Source: Actinacidiphila bryophytorum
GTDB taxonomy: Bacteria; Actinomycetota; Actinomycetes; Streptomycetales; Streptomycetaceae
Reading direction: 5' to 3'
Length of the DNA: 64,000 bases
Assembly (NCBI RefSeq): GCF_016916835.1
Contig: NZ_JAFFIX010000029.1
Location: 38,947-102,946, forward strand
The translations under genes were made by a program, and so were the position numbers. A model generated the notes under the pieces. The model searched no databases, was not told the DNA's origin, and worked only from the letters and a program-made list of their open reading frames with translations. Position 1 is the first letter of the stretch; each line of letters begins with the position of its first letter. Positions 14,914-22,475 of the stretch are shown in pieces.

Positions 14914-15787
14914 GCGCGCCTCCATCTCCATCGGGTACGGCTACGTTCTCGGCGGCCAGGTAGAGGACGGACTTCAGCTGGAACGGGGTGAGCCAGCGGT
15001 GTTTGCTGAGGATCAGCGCGCAGATGCCCGCGATGTGCGGGGTCGCGAAGCTGTTCCCTGTGGTGAGGATCCGCCGGCCGCCGAGTCCTGCGACCGGCAC
15101 CCGGACGCCGCGGGCGTAGAACTCGACCGGTGGCGCGGGGTTGTAGTAGTAGGTCATCGGGTCGGGGTTGTCGTGGCTGGCGACGGAGATGACCGAGGGG
15201 AAGCGCCACGGGTAGCTGTGGACGGGCATGTTGTGGGCGGATGCGACGATCACACAGCGCCGGAAGTAGGCGGAGTCGGCGAGGTCGCGCAGGGCGGCGC
15301 GGAAGTCGGTGCGGGTGGTCGACAGGCTCATGTTGATGACGTCGAAGCCCTGCTCGACGGCCCAGCCGAGCCCGGTCAGCAGGGCGGCGCCGCTGCCGGT
15401 CTTGCCGCTGGACAGCACGCGTGCCGAGGTGAGCAGGGCGGCGGGGGCCAAGGAACGGATCACGCTCGCGCAGGCTGTGCCGTGCCCCGCGTTGTCCACC
15501 GGGTCTGTCGGTACGACCTGGAGGCCGCCGTCCTCGTCGGCGATCACGTCGACGGCGCCGTCCAGGCCGCCGACCAGGGGGTGATCGGCCTCGACGCCGC
15601 TGTCGAGCAGGCACACCCGGATCCCGGAGCCGTCCGCGCCGCCCCAGGCCCACTCGGGGGTGACCGTCCCGAGGGGGCTGACGTCGAAGCGTTCCTCCGG
15701 CATCGCGGAGGCGGGCATGCTCCATGCCGGGACGCCCGGGAAGTGATCGCGCGGCGGCCTGCGCCACGGTGTGCCGGTGTCAGTCAA
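14903..15787 (-). CDS. Subtilisin-like (S8) serine protease, cytosolic
   Basis: 294 aa with an unusual TTG start (15787) supported by AAGGAGG five bases upstream and a stop-start overlap with the cyclase gene. Catalytic triad: D62 in CLLDSGVEADHP, H102 in NAGHGTA, S246 in TGNSFATPHIAG. N186 in ASAHN is the likely oxyanion residue. There is no signal peptide or pro-domain, unlike exported subtilisins, which fits an intracellular peptidase acting on a ribosomal peptide. S8 enzymes remove leaders in several RiPP families. Its place between the exporter and ATP-grasp genes supports a role as leader peptidase for the 46-aa precursor (inference). Confidence 0.87.
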   Translation of the reverse strand: MTDTGTPWRRPPRDHFPGVPAWSMPASAMPEERFDVSPLGTVTPEWAWGGADGSGIRVCLLDSGVEADHPLVGGLDGAVDVIADEDGGLQVVPTDPVDNAGHGTACASVIRSLAPAALLTSARVLSSGKTGSGAALLTGLGWAVEQGFDVINMSLSTTRTDFRAALRDLADSAYFRRCVIVASAHNMPVHSYPWRFPSVISVASHDNPDPMTYYYNPAPPVEFYARGVRVPVAGLGGRRILTTGNSFATPHIAGICALILSKHRWLTPFQLKSVLYLAAENVAVPDGDGGARVD

Positions 15788-18700
15788 CGGTGCCTCCTTC
15801 CTTCCTGGCGGTGAGCCAGTCCCGCACCCGGGCCGCCGGCAGTGCGGCGCCCTTCGCCTCGAACTTCCCGAGCGCGGTGGCCGCTTCCTCGGTCGCCCGG
15901 CCGGTCGCGCCGGCGGCGTGGAGGACGACCGCCAGGTCGAAGAAGGTCTCACCGGCCAGGGTGAGGTCGTCCGAGCGGGCGGCGAGGACGCAGGCGGCGG
16001 TGGCTTCGGCGAGGGCGTCGTCGTGGGCGCCCCGGGCGGAGGCGATCCGGGCGCGCAGCGCGGCGGAGGCGATCCGTGTGCGGGGACTTGGGGCGACGTC
16101 GTTGCTGCCCGTCCCCTCCGTGCTCCCGGAGCCCGCCTGGCCGAGGGCGCTCGCCGCGGCGGCGAGCTTGCCCTGGGCGAAGAGTTCCCTGGCTATCGCG
16201 ATCTCCGTGCCCCGGGTGTCTGGGGCCTTTTCCGCGGAGCGGAGCACGTCCAGGCTCTGCCGGTAGCGGGCCTCCGCCACCTCGTGCTCGCCGGCGAGCG
16301 ACTCCACGTAGCCGGAGGCGTCCAGCACCACCGCGTCGGCCAGGTCGAGATGGACGTCCCGTGCGTACGTGAGGGCCTCGGCCAGTGTGCTCCTGGCCCC
16401 GGTGACGTCCCCGCCGAGTGCCTGCAGCCGCGCCCGCGTCACCAAGACGGGCATCAGCAGCACCCGCGCGGCTGCGAACCGTTCGCAGAGCTGGGTGCAC
16501 AGTTCGAGTCCCGTGGCGACGGGTGTCGGCGACCACTGGGCCAGCTCGCAGCGGGCGCACAGCAGCAGGTCCTGCTGGTAGCCGTCGTTCAGTGCCCGCG
16601 CCCGGTCCAGTCCGCGGCCGATCAGCCTCTCCGCCGAGGCCGCGCGCTCCGCGGTGAGTTCGACGTGGGCCTGGAGCTGGTACAGCCGGCACCAGCTGAG
16701 GTCGTCCCCCGGGTCGAGCTCCGCGGCGATCTGCGCCGTCTGGTCCGCCACCACCGCGGGCGGGGTGAGGCCGAGCCGCAGCGTGACGATCCCGTGCTGG
16801 ATCGCCCGGGTGGCCGCGGCGGCGGGGTCGTCCGGCTGGGCGGCCTCCGCTGCGGCGAGGGCGCTGTGGCAGCGCTGCTCGTCCTGGAGCCAGATGCCGG
16901 CGTCGCAGATGTTCAGGGCCAGCGGGGTGTGCCGGCGGTCACCGGGGGGCAGCAACTCGCGGCCGCGTTCGAGTAGTTGGATCGCCGCCGGCAGGTCCTT
17001 GCGGGCGAGCGCGCTCATCCCTTCGCGGATCAGCGTGTCCGCGGCGACCCCGGCGAGGCGCGGCAGACTCCGGTCGCCCGGCCGCAGCTGCCAGCTCAGT
17101 TCCCGGCTCGCCTCGACATGGACCGCCACCGCCATCGCGTCCGGCGGCCGCTCGTCGGCGAGCTGGTCGGCCAGGAAGCCGTGCCACTGCTCGCGGCGGC
17201 TCTTGGGAATGAACTCGTACGCCGTGTCGCGCAGCAGGGTCTGCGTGAACCGGAAGGTCCCGGCCGACCCGCGTTCGAAGATCCGCCGCCGGGTGAGCCG
17301 CGCCACGTAGCCGTCGGTCGCCGCGTCCCCGATCCCGTCCGTGCCGGCCATCGCCCGGAGCAGCTCCGGGGTGAACTCGCGGCCGATCACGCCGGCCATC
17401 TCCAGCAGGGTGCGCTCGGTGCCGGGCAGCTGGTCCAGCCGTGCTCCCAGCATCGCCTGGGTGGTGGGCGGGATGTGGGTACTGGGGCCGGTCTCGGCGA
17501 AGACGTCCAGGAGTTGCTCGGCGAAGAGCGGGTTGCCGTCGCAGAGGGCGGTGACCCGGCGCAGGAGGTCGTCCGGTCGGTCGCCGGGGTACGGATCGCT
17601 GCGCGGCGCCAGCCGGCCGACCAGCTCGGCCGTCTGCTCGTCCGTCAGCGGGCCGAGTTCCAGCGTCGCGGCCCGCGGGTTCCTGGCGCCCCAGGAACCG
17701 CGGAGGTCGAGCAGCTCGTGGCGGGCCACGCAGAGCAGCAGGACCGGGACGTCCTGCAGCCAGGTCGCGATGTCGTCGATGAGGTCGAGGAGGGTGGGCT
17801 CGGCCCAGTGGAGGTCCTCCCAGATCATGATCACGGGCCGCTCGCGGCCGAGGACCTCCAGGAGGTGCCGGACCGCGCAGGCGATGTCCTCGACGCCGAC
17901 GTGGCCGGGCCGGCCGTCCTGGCCTGTGCTGTTGCCGTCTGCGCCGTCCCGGCCGAGGACCGCCCCGAGGGCGCGCACCACCAGGCTCTGCGCCGTCCCG
18001 CGGCCGCCGCCGGAATCGGCCTCCACCAGCCGGACCAGCTGCGGCCATCCCCCGGGAAGGGACCGGAGCATCTCGGCCAGCGGCTGGTACGTGATGCCCC
18101 TCCCGTACGGCGAGCAGTGCCCGGTGAGTACGGTCGCCGCACCTTGCGGCATGTCGGCGAGGAACTGCCGTACGAGCCGCGACTTGCCGATCCCGGGTTC
18201 GCCGAGGACCGTCGCGAGGCACACCTGCCTGTGCTGCCGGACCTGCCGGAACCCGTGCTCCAGCTCTTCCCGCTCGTCGTCGCGGCCGATGAACGGGGCG
18301 TCCGGCAGGGGGTTGTCCTCGGCGGGCGACCGGTCGGTGATCCGCCAGGCCGGCACCGCGTGGGCTTTGCCTTTCAGCCGCAGCGGCGCGACCGGTTCGA
18401 CGCCGATGCGGCCCCGTACCACCGCCGCGGTGTCGGCGCAGAGCAGCACCTCGCCCGGCCGGGCAGCCGTCTGCAGCCTGCTGGCGGTGTTCACCGAGTC
18501 CCCGATCACCCGGAAGTCGTCGCCGACGGTCGAGACCACCACGACGTCGCCCGTGCAGATCCCGGCCCGCGCCTGGAGCCGCACCCCGTAGTCGGCGCTG
18601 AGTTCCGCGCTGAGCCCTTCGAGCGCCGCGAGGGCTTCGGTGGCCGCCCGCGCCGCGCGCAGCGTGTCGTCCTCGTGTGCCACGGTGGCGCCGAAGGCGG

Positions 18701-18971
18701 CGAGGATCGCGTCGCCGATGAACTTCTCCACCGCCCCGCCGTGTTCTGCGATGCACGCTCCGCAGCTGGCGAAGTACCGGTCCATGACCTGCCGCAGCGG
18801 CTCGGGGTCCAGCCGCTCCGCCAGAGCCGTCGAGCCGACGAGGTCCATGAAGAGCATGGACACCCGTTTACGGGTCTCCCGCCGCGGCGCGTCAACGGCC
18901 AGCGGCGCCCCGCAGCCGGCGCAGAAGCGGTCGGAGTCGGCAGCGGTGCGCCCGCAGGCGGCGCAGTTCAC
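15780..18971 (-). CDS. Class III nucleotidyl cyclase-AAA ATPase-TPR signalling protein
   Basis: 1063 aa; the GTG at 18971 overlaps the MFS stop (GTGA). Order: zinc-ribbon (CAACG...FCAGCG, 3-21), class III cyclase domain (about 35-200: metal Asp in SMLFMDLVGSTALAE, second metal Asp in EKFIGDAILAAFG), AAA_16-type ATPase (FIGRDDEREELE, P-loop LGEPGIGKSR, Walker B PVIMIWEDLHW), then a long TPR-like C-terminus. This is the cyclase-coupled relative of large LuxR (LAL) regulators, but no terminal HTH is present (it ends EGGTVD). It could produce a cyclic nucleotide or sense one. Its operon position with a GAF protein suggests a signalling side branch to the RiPP locus. Confidence 0.85.
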   Translation of the reverse strand: MNCAACGRTAADSDRFCAGCGAPLAVDAPRRETRKRVSMLFMDLVGSTALAERLDPEPLRQVMDRYFASCGACIAEHGGAVEKFIGDAILAAFGATVAHEDDTLRAARAATEALAALEGLSAELSADYGVRLQARAGICTGDVVVVSTVGDDFRVIGDSVNTASRLQTAARPGEVLLCADTAAVVRGRIGVEPVAPLRLKGKAHAVPAWRITDRSPAEDNPLPDAPFIGRDDEREELEHGFRQVRQHRQVCLATVLGEPGIGKSRLVRQFLADMPQGAATVLTGHCSPYGRGITYQPLAEMLRSLPGGWPQLVRLVEADSGGGRGTAQSLVVRALGAVLGRDGADGNSTGQDGRPGHVGVEDIACAVRHLLEVLGRERPVIMIWEDLHWAEPTLLDLIDDIATWLQDVPVLLLCVARHELLDLRGSWGARNPRAATLELGPLTDEQTAELVGRLAPRSDPYPGDRPDDLLRRVTALCDGNPLFAEQLLDVFAETGPSTHIPPTTQAMLGARLDQLPGTERTLLEMAGVIGREFTPELLRAMAGTDGIGDAATDGYVARLTRRRIFERGSAGTFRFTQTLLRDTAYEFIPKSRREQWHGFLADQLADERPPDAMAVAVHVEASRELSWQLRPGDRSLPRLAGVAADTLIREGMSALARKDLPAAIQLLERGRELLPPGDRRHTPLALNICDAGIWLQDEQRCHSALAAAEAAQPDDPAAAATRAIQHGIVTLRLGLTPPAVVADQTAQIAAELDPGDDLSWCRLYQLQAHVELTAERAASAERLIGRGLDRARALNDGYQQDLLLCARCELAQWSPTPVATGLELCTQLCERFAAARVLLMPVLVTRARLQALGGDVTGARSTLAEALTYARDVHLDLADAVVLDASGYVESLAGEHEVAEARYRQSLDVLRSAEKAPDTRGTEIAIARELFAQGKLAAAASALGQAGSGSTEGTGSNDVAPSPRTRIASAALRARIASARGAHDDALAEATAACVLAARSDDLTLAGETFFDLAVVLHAAGATGRATEEAATALGKFEAKGAALPAARVRDWLTARKEGGTVD

Positions 18972-20368
18972 GGGCCGGCCTTCACGGCCGGCACCGGGTC
19001 GGGCGTCGGGGCCGGTGCGGCCTCGGTGTCGGGGAGGGCGATCCGGGCGTAGACGCCGGCGGCCACGACGAGCACGCCGGCCCCCGCGATGATGGTGTCG
19101 ACGGGGGTGAAGTGCATGCCCGCGACCGTGCGGCCGAAGTGCGGGAGTCCGCCGCCGGCCAGCCAGCCCGACAGGGCCGCGGCCAGCAGCGAGGACAGCC
19201 GGGTCAGCGGGTAGAACACGGCGACGACGCGGCCGCGGAACTCCCGGGTGGTCGCCGCGAGGAGCAGCGGGGACATCGCGGTGTTCAGCGTGGTGAGCGG
19301 GATCGCGAAGGTCAGCATCAGGACGAGGCCGGCGACGACGTTGTCCTGCCGCGAGTAGACGAACAGCAGCGTGCCGGTGATCAGCAGGCCGATCCAGGTG
19401 GTGCGGCGGGCGCCGATCAGCTTCACCGCCCGGCCCGCGCACAGCGCACCGGCGATGCCGCCGAAGCCCATGGCCATGCCGAAGTAGCCGAACTGCTCGG
19501 CGGAGCCGTGCAGGTTCCCTGTGACGAAGAAGACGTTCAGCGTGCTGAGGGCGCCCATCCCGAGCTGCCCGATGGCGGCCAGCACCAGCAGCGCGACCAG
19601 GAACCTGCTGCGGGCGAAGAAGCGCAGCCCGGCCCGGAACTCGGTCAGCAGGCCGGTACGCTTCCTGCCTTCCCCGGCTGCGAGGGCGGCAGGCTCCGCG
19701 GCCCCCGGCTCCTTCTCCGGTGCGGACGCGGCCGCCCGTTCCGGTACGGGTGCCGCCGGGATGTCCACCGAGCGGATCGCGATGTACGACACGAGGTACG
19801 ACACCGCGTTGAGCAGCAGTGCCCACTCCAGCCCCACGCTGAAGAGCAGCGGCGCTGCCAGCGGCGGCCCTATGATCCACGCGGTCTGGGCCGTCGCCTG
19901 CGCGATGCCCGCCGCACGGGCCCGGTCGGCCTCCCCCGACACCATCTCCGCGATGACCGAGAAGCGCGCCGGCGTGAAGAACTGCCCCGTCGAGTTGAGC
20001 ACCAGCACCGACACGTAGATCAGCGTCAGCCACACGGCGACCGGCATCGCGTGGACAGGCAGCAGCGACACCGCGGTCAGCATCGCCACGATCGTCCCGC
20101 GGAGCACCTCGGTGCCGAGCATGGTGGCGCGCTTGTTCCAGCGGTCGACGAAGACGCCCGCGATGGGCCCGACGAACAGCATGGCGGCGCCGCCGGCCAG
20201 CAGCACCCCGCTGACCGCCTGCGGCGCCCAGGGTTCGCCCTTGGCCAGCACGGTGGCCACCCACAGCACCAGGGTCGTGCTGAACACCGCGTCGCCGACG
20301 GTCGACACGGCCTGCCCGAACCACAGCCGGGTGTAGTCGGGGCTGATCAGTGTCAGCCGCGCCCTCAT
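18968..20368 (-). CDS. Major facilitator superfamily exporter
   Basis: 466 aa; the ATG at 20368 overlaps the DUF6895-like stop (ATGA). About 12 hydrophobic segments; the N-terminus reads LISPDYTRLWFGQAVSTVGD, with the loop 2-3 motif FVDRWNKRATML typical of enterobactin-exporter/macrolide-efflux-like MFS proteins, and a charged central cytoplasmic loop (about 215-250). In the plasma membrane it probably exports the mature peptide or gives self-protection. It replaces the ABC transporter seen in many RiPP loci, which is consistent with a cytosolic S8 leader protease rather than a peptidase-containing ABC exporter. Confidence 0.88.
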   Translation of the reverse strand: MRARLTLISPDYTRLWFGQAVSTVGDAVFSTTLVLWVATVLAKGEPWAPQAVSGVLLAGGAAMLFVGPIAGVFVDRWNKRATMLGTEVLRGTIVAMLTAVSLLPVHAMPVAVWLTLIYVSVLVLNSTGQFFTPARFSVIAEMVSGEADRARAAGIAQATAQTAWIIGPPLAAPLLFSVGLEWALLLNAVSYLVSYIAIRSVDIPAAPVPERAAASAPEKEPGAAEPAALAAGEGRKRTGLLTEFRAGLRFFARSRFLVALLVLAAIGQLGMGALSTLNVFFVTGNLHGSAEQFGYFGMAMGFGGIAGALCAGRAVKLIGARRTTWIGLLITGTLLFVYSRQDNVVAGLVLMLTFAIPLTTLNTAMSPLLLAATTREFRGRVVAVFYPLTRLSSLLAAALSGWLAGGGLPHFGRTVAGMHFTPVDTIIAGAGVLVVAAGVYARIALPDTEAAPAPTPDPVPAVKAGP

Positions 20369-21267
20369 CGGACATCCACAGTTACGGTCATCAGCGCCGT
20401 CACCAAGGTGGTGTGGTAGGCCTTCGCGAAGAAGAGGGGGCCGCAGGCGTCGTCCCGGTCGGCAGCCGTACGTCCGGGAAGTGCGCCGCTGGGCAGCTGG
20501 GCGCGGGCCAGACAGCGCACCGCTGCCGCGCCCACGGCGGTGTCGAGCGGCGTGCCGCCCAGGCAGTGCCGGGCGGTGACCAGCTCCGCGGCCAGGTCCC
20601 ACCAGTCGTGCCGGACGCAGTGCTCCAACTGCCGGTCGAGCAGGTCCGCCGCGGCCGCCAGGGCGTCAGGGGTCAGACCGGGGGCGGTGCGGCCGAAGTC
20701 GCTGAGGTACGACGCGGAGTGGGTCAGCGCGTACGCCCGGGGGACCGTGACCGGGGGCTCCGGTGGACGGCCTTGGGGGGCGGCCGGCAGGGTGACCAGG
20801 ACGTTCGCCTCGACGAGGTCCTCGTACGGCTCGATCGTGTGGCGGACCCCCGCCTTGTCCGCGTAGAAGCGCAGCTCCAGCCGTTGGTACGGCAGCCTCG
20901 CGCCCGGCGCCAGGTCCTCGGGTGCCGGCGGCGCACCGCCGGTCCAGGGGTCCACCCCGTGCGGCGCCAGAGCGGCAGCCACCAGCCGGTAGACGGCGGC
21001 GGCCTCGGGCTCGGCGGTGAGGAGGCCAGGGAAGCCGGGATGCTGCCATATGGTGCGGAGCAGGGCGTTGGCCTTGTCCAGCCGGGCGTCCTGACCGTCC
21101 TGCCGGGACCAGCAGTGGCACAGCAGCGCCAGCTCCAGCGCGGCCTTCGCCCGGCCGAGGCCCGGGGTGCGGGCGTCCGCCCCGAACGGGTCGAAGTAGT
21201 CGAGGTTCTCGACCATCCACCCCAGGGTGCCCGCGGACAGCCCTTCCAGATCCGCCTCTACGCTCAC
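20365..21267 (-). CDS. DUF6895-like protein, paralogous to the glycosyltransferase C-terminus
   Basis: 300 aa; the GTG at 21267 overlaps the radical SAM stop (GTGA). Mostly helical. Aligned with residues about 395-709 of the glycosyltransferase fusion it shares LALLC in the first helix, GLLTA, SxYLxDFG, WDLAxxLVxAxHCLGG, GAxPGRTAA and YxTTLVTAL. I take this as the DUF6895 family from its pattern, without a search. No catalytic motif is evident; conserved His/Cys in the HCLGG motif could bind a ligand. Two copies in one RiPP operon suggest a heteromeric recognition or scaffold role around the modifying enzymes. Confidence 0.75.
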   Translation of the reverse strand: MSVEADLEGLSAGTLGWMVENLDYFDPFGADARTPGLGRAKAALELALLCHCWSRQDGQDARLDKANALLRTIWQHPGFPGLLTAEPEAAAVYRLVAAALAPHGVDPWTGGAPPAPEDLAPGARLPYQRLELRFYADKAGVRHTIEPYEDLVEANVLVTLPAAPQGRPPEPPVTVPRAYALTHSASYLSDFGRTAPGLTPDALAAAADLLDRQLEHCVRHDWWDLAAELVTARHCLGGTPLDTAVGAAAVRCLARAQLPSGALPGRTAADRDDACGPLFFAKAYHTTLVTALMTVTVDVR

Positions 21268-22475
21268 AGGCGCCCCGTCTCGTCGAGGTGGTCGAGCAGC
21301 GCCGCGTCGACGGCGTCACGGAACGCCGCGCGGGTCCGCTCGTTCTCGTTCTGCCGGTACAGGTCCTGGCAGCCGACCCAGCGCTCCCGGGTCACGGTGT
21401 CCGGCAGATAGCCCCCGGTCACGGTGCCGACCTCCCAGTCCGACCGTCCTGCGGTCTCCCAGCAGCTGGCCAGCGTGCCGTCGGCGCTGACCACCGCGCC
21501 GTACCGCCCGTCGCGATAACCGCAGGTGGCGCACGGTCGGCGGGCCTGCGGCCGGGACACCCGGAAGCCGAGTTCGAGCGCTCTGCGCTGCCAGCGGCCG
21601 AAGCGTGCCGACAGGTCGCCGGTGTAGAGCAGCTCGTTGGTGAAGCCGACGCCGACGTCGCCGACCGGGGCGAAGTACAGCGTGCAGCGGGAGGCGTCGA
21701 GTTCCGCAGCGAGCCGGTCGGTCAGCGTGTCGATGCCGCCGAGCGTCTCCTGGGAGACGTTCACCCGCAGGGTCCAGGTGATCGCGGTGTCCTCGCCGGC
21801 CCGCGCGATGTTGCGGACGATGGCGTCGAACGTCCCGCCGCCCTCGGCGCGCCGGACGCGGATCCGGTCGTGGTCGGGACGGTCGCCGTCGAAGGTGACC
21901 TGGACGTGATCGAGCCCCAACTCCGCGAGCTGTCCTGCCAGCTGCGGGGTGAGCAGCGTCGCGTTGGAGATCATCCAGGCGGAGGTGGGGCCGAGGGTGT
22001 CGGCGGCCCGGCGCAGCAGTTCCAGGCAGCCGCGCGGGTTGAGCAGCGGTTCGCCGCCGAAGAGCATGATCCGCAGCTTCTCCAGTCCGGCCGCGGCCAT
22101 CTGCCGCTCGGCGAAGCCGAGGATCGACGTGATGGTCGGGGTGGTCAGCCGCGCCCGGGCGATCCGCGGTGGGCGGCTGCCGCGGTCGGCGTCCGCGTCC
22201 TGGCCGGTGTTCTGGAAGCAGTATCCGCAGCCGAGGTTGCACTGGGTGCTGGTCAGCACGGTGAGGGAGTAGGTGCGCGGCAGCGGGGCGCTGCCGAGCA
22301 GCCCGCGCTCGCGCAACTGCCGCTCGGTGTCCGGCCGCAGTGTGCCGCCGGCCGTCAGATGCCCGTCGCGGAGCCGGGCGACGGCGCCGTTCGGGGCGAG
22401 GAACCACCAGTTGCGGCTGCCGCGGAGGATGCGGGCGCCGCCGGTCTGTACGGGGACGGTCTCGACCGTGGTCAC
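21264..22475 (-). CDS. Radical SAM/SPASM peptide maturase
   Basis: 403 aa; the GTG at 22475 overlaps the preceding stop (GTGA). The radical SAM cluster is CNLGCGYC at 79-86 (CX3CX2C), then MLFGGEPLLNP, MISNATLL, VTFDGDRPDHDRIR and RVNVSQETLGGI. The C-terminal SPASM region has RRPCATCGYRDGRYGAVVS, then TLASCWE and VGCQDLYRQ, for auxiliary Fe-S cluster(s). The N-terminal 65 residues (RNWWFLAPNGAVARL) resemble peptide-recognition extensions of such maturases. These enzymes form thioether, C-C or C-O links on precursor peptides. The likely substrate is the 46-aa peptide with Trp-Cys in its C-terminal part (inference). Confidence 0.92.
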   Translation of the reverse strand: MTTVETVPVQTGGARILRGSRNWWFLAPNGAVARLRDGHLTAGGTLRPDTERQLRERGLLGSAPLPRTYSLTVLTSTQCNLGCGYCFQNTGQDADADRGSRPPRIARARLTTPTITSILGFAERQMAAAGLEKLRIMLFGGEPLLNPRGCLELLRRAADTLGPTSAWMISNATLLTPQLAGQLAELGLDHVQVTFDGDRPDHDRIRVRRAEGGGTFDAIVRNIARAGEDTAITWTLRVNVSQETLGGIDTLTDRLAAELDASRCTLYFAPVGDVGVGFTNELLYTGDLSARFGRWQRRALELGFRVSRPQARRPCATCGYRDGRYGAVVSADGTLASCWETAGRSDWEVGTVTGGYLPDTVTRERWVGCQDLYRQNENERTRAAFRDAVDAALLDHLDETGRL

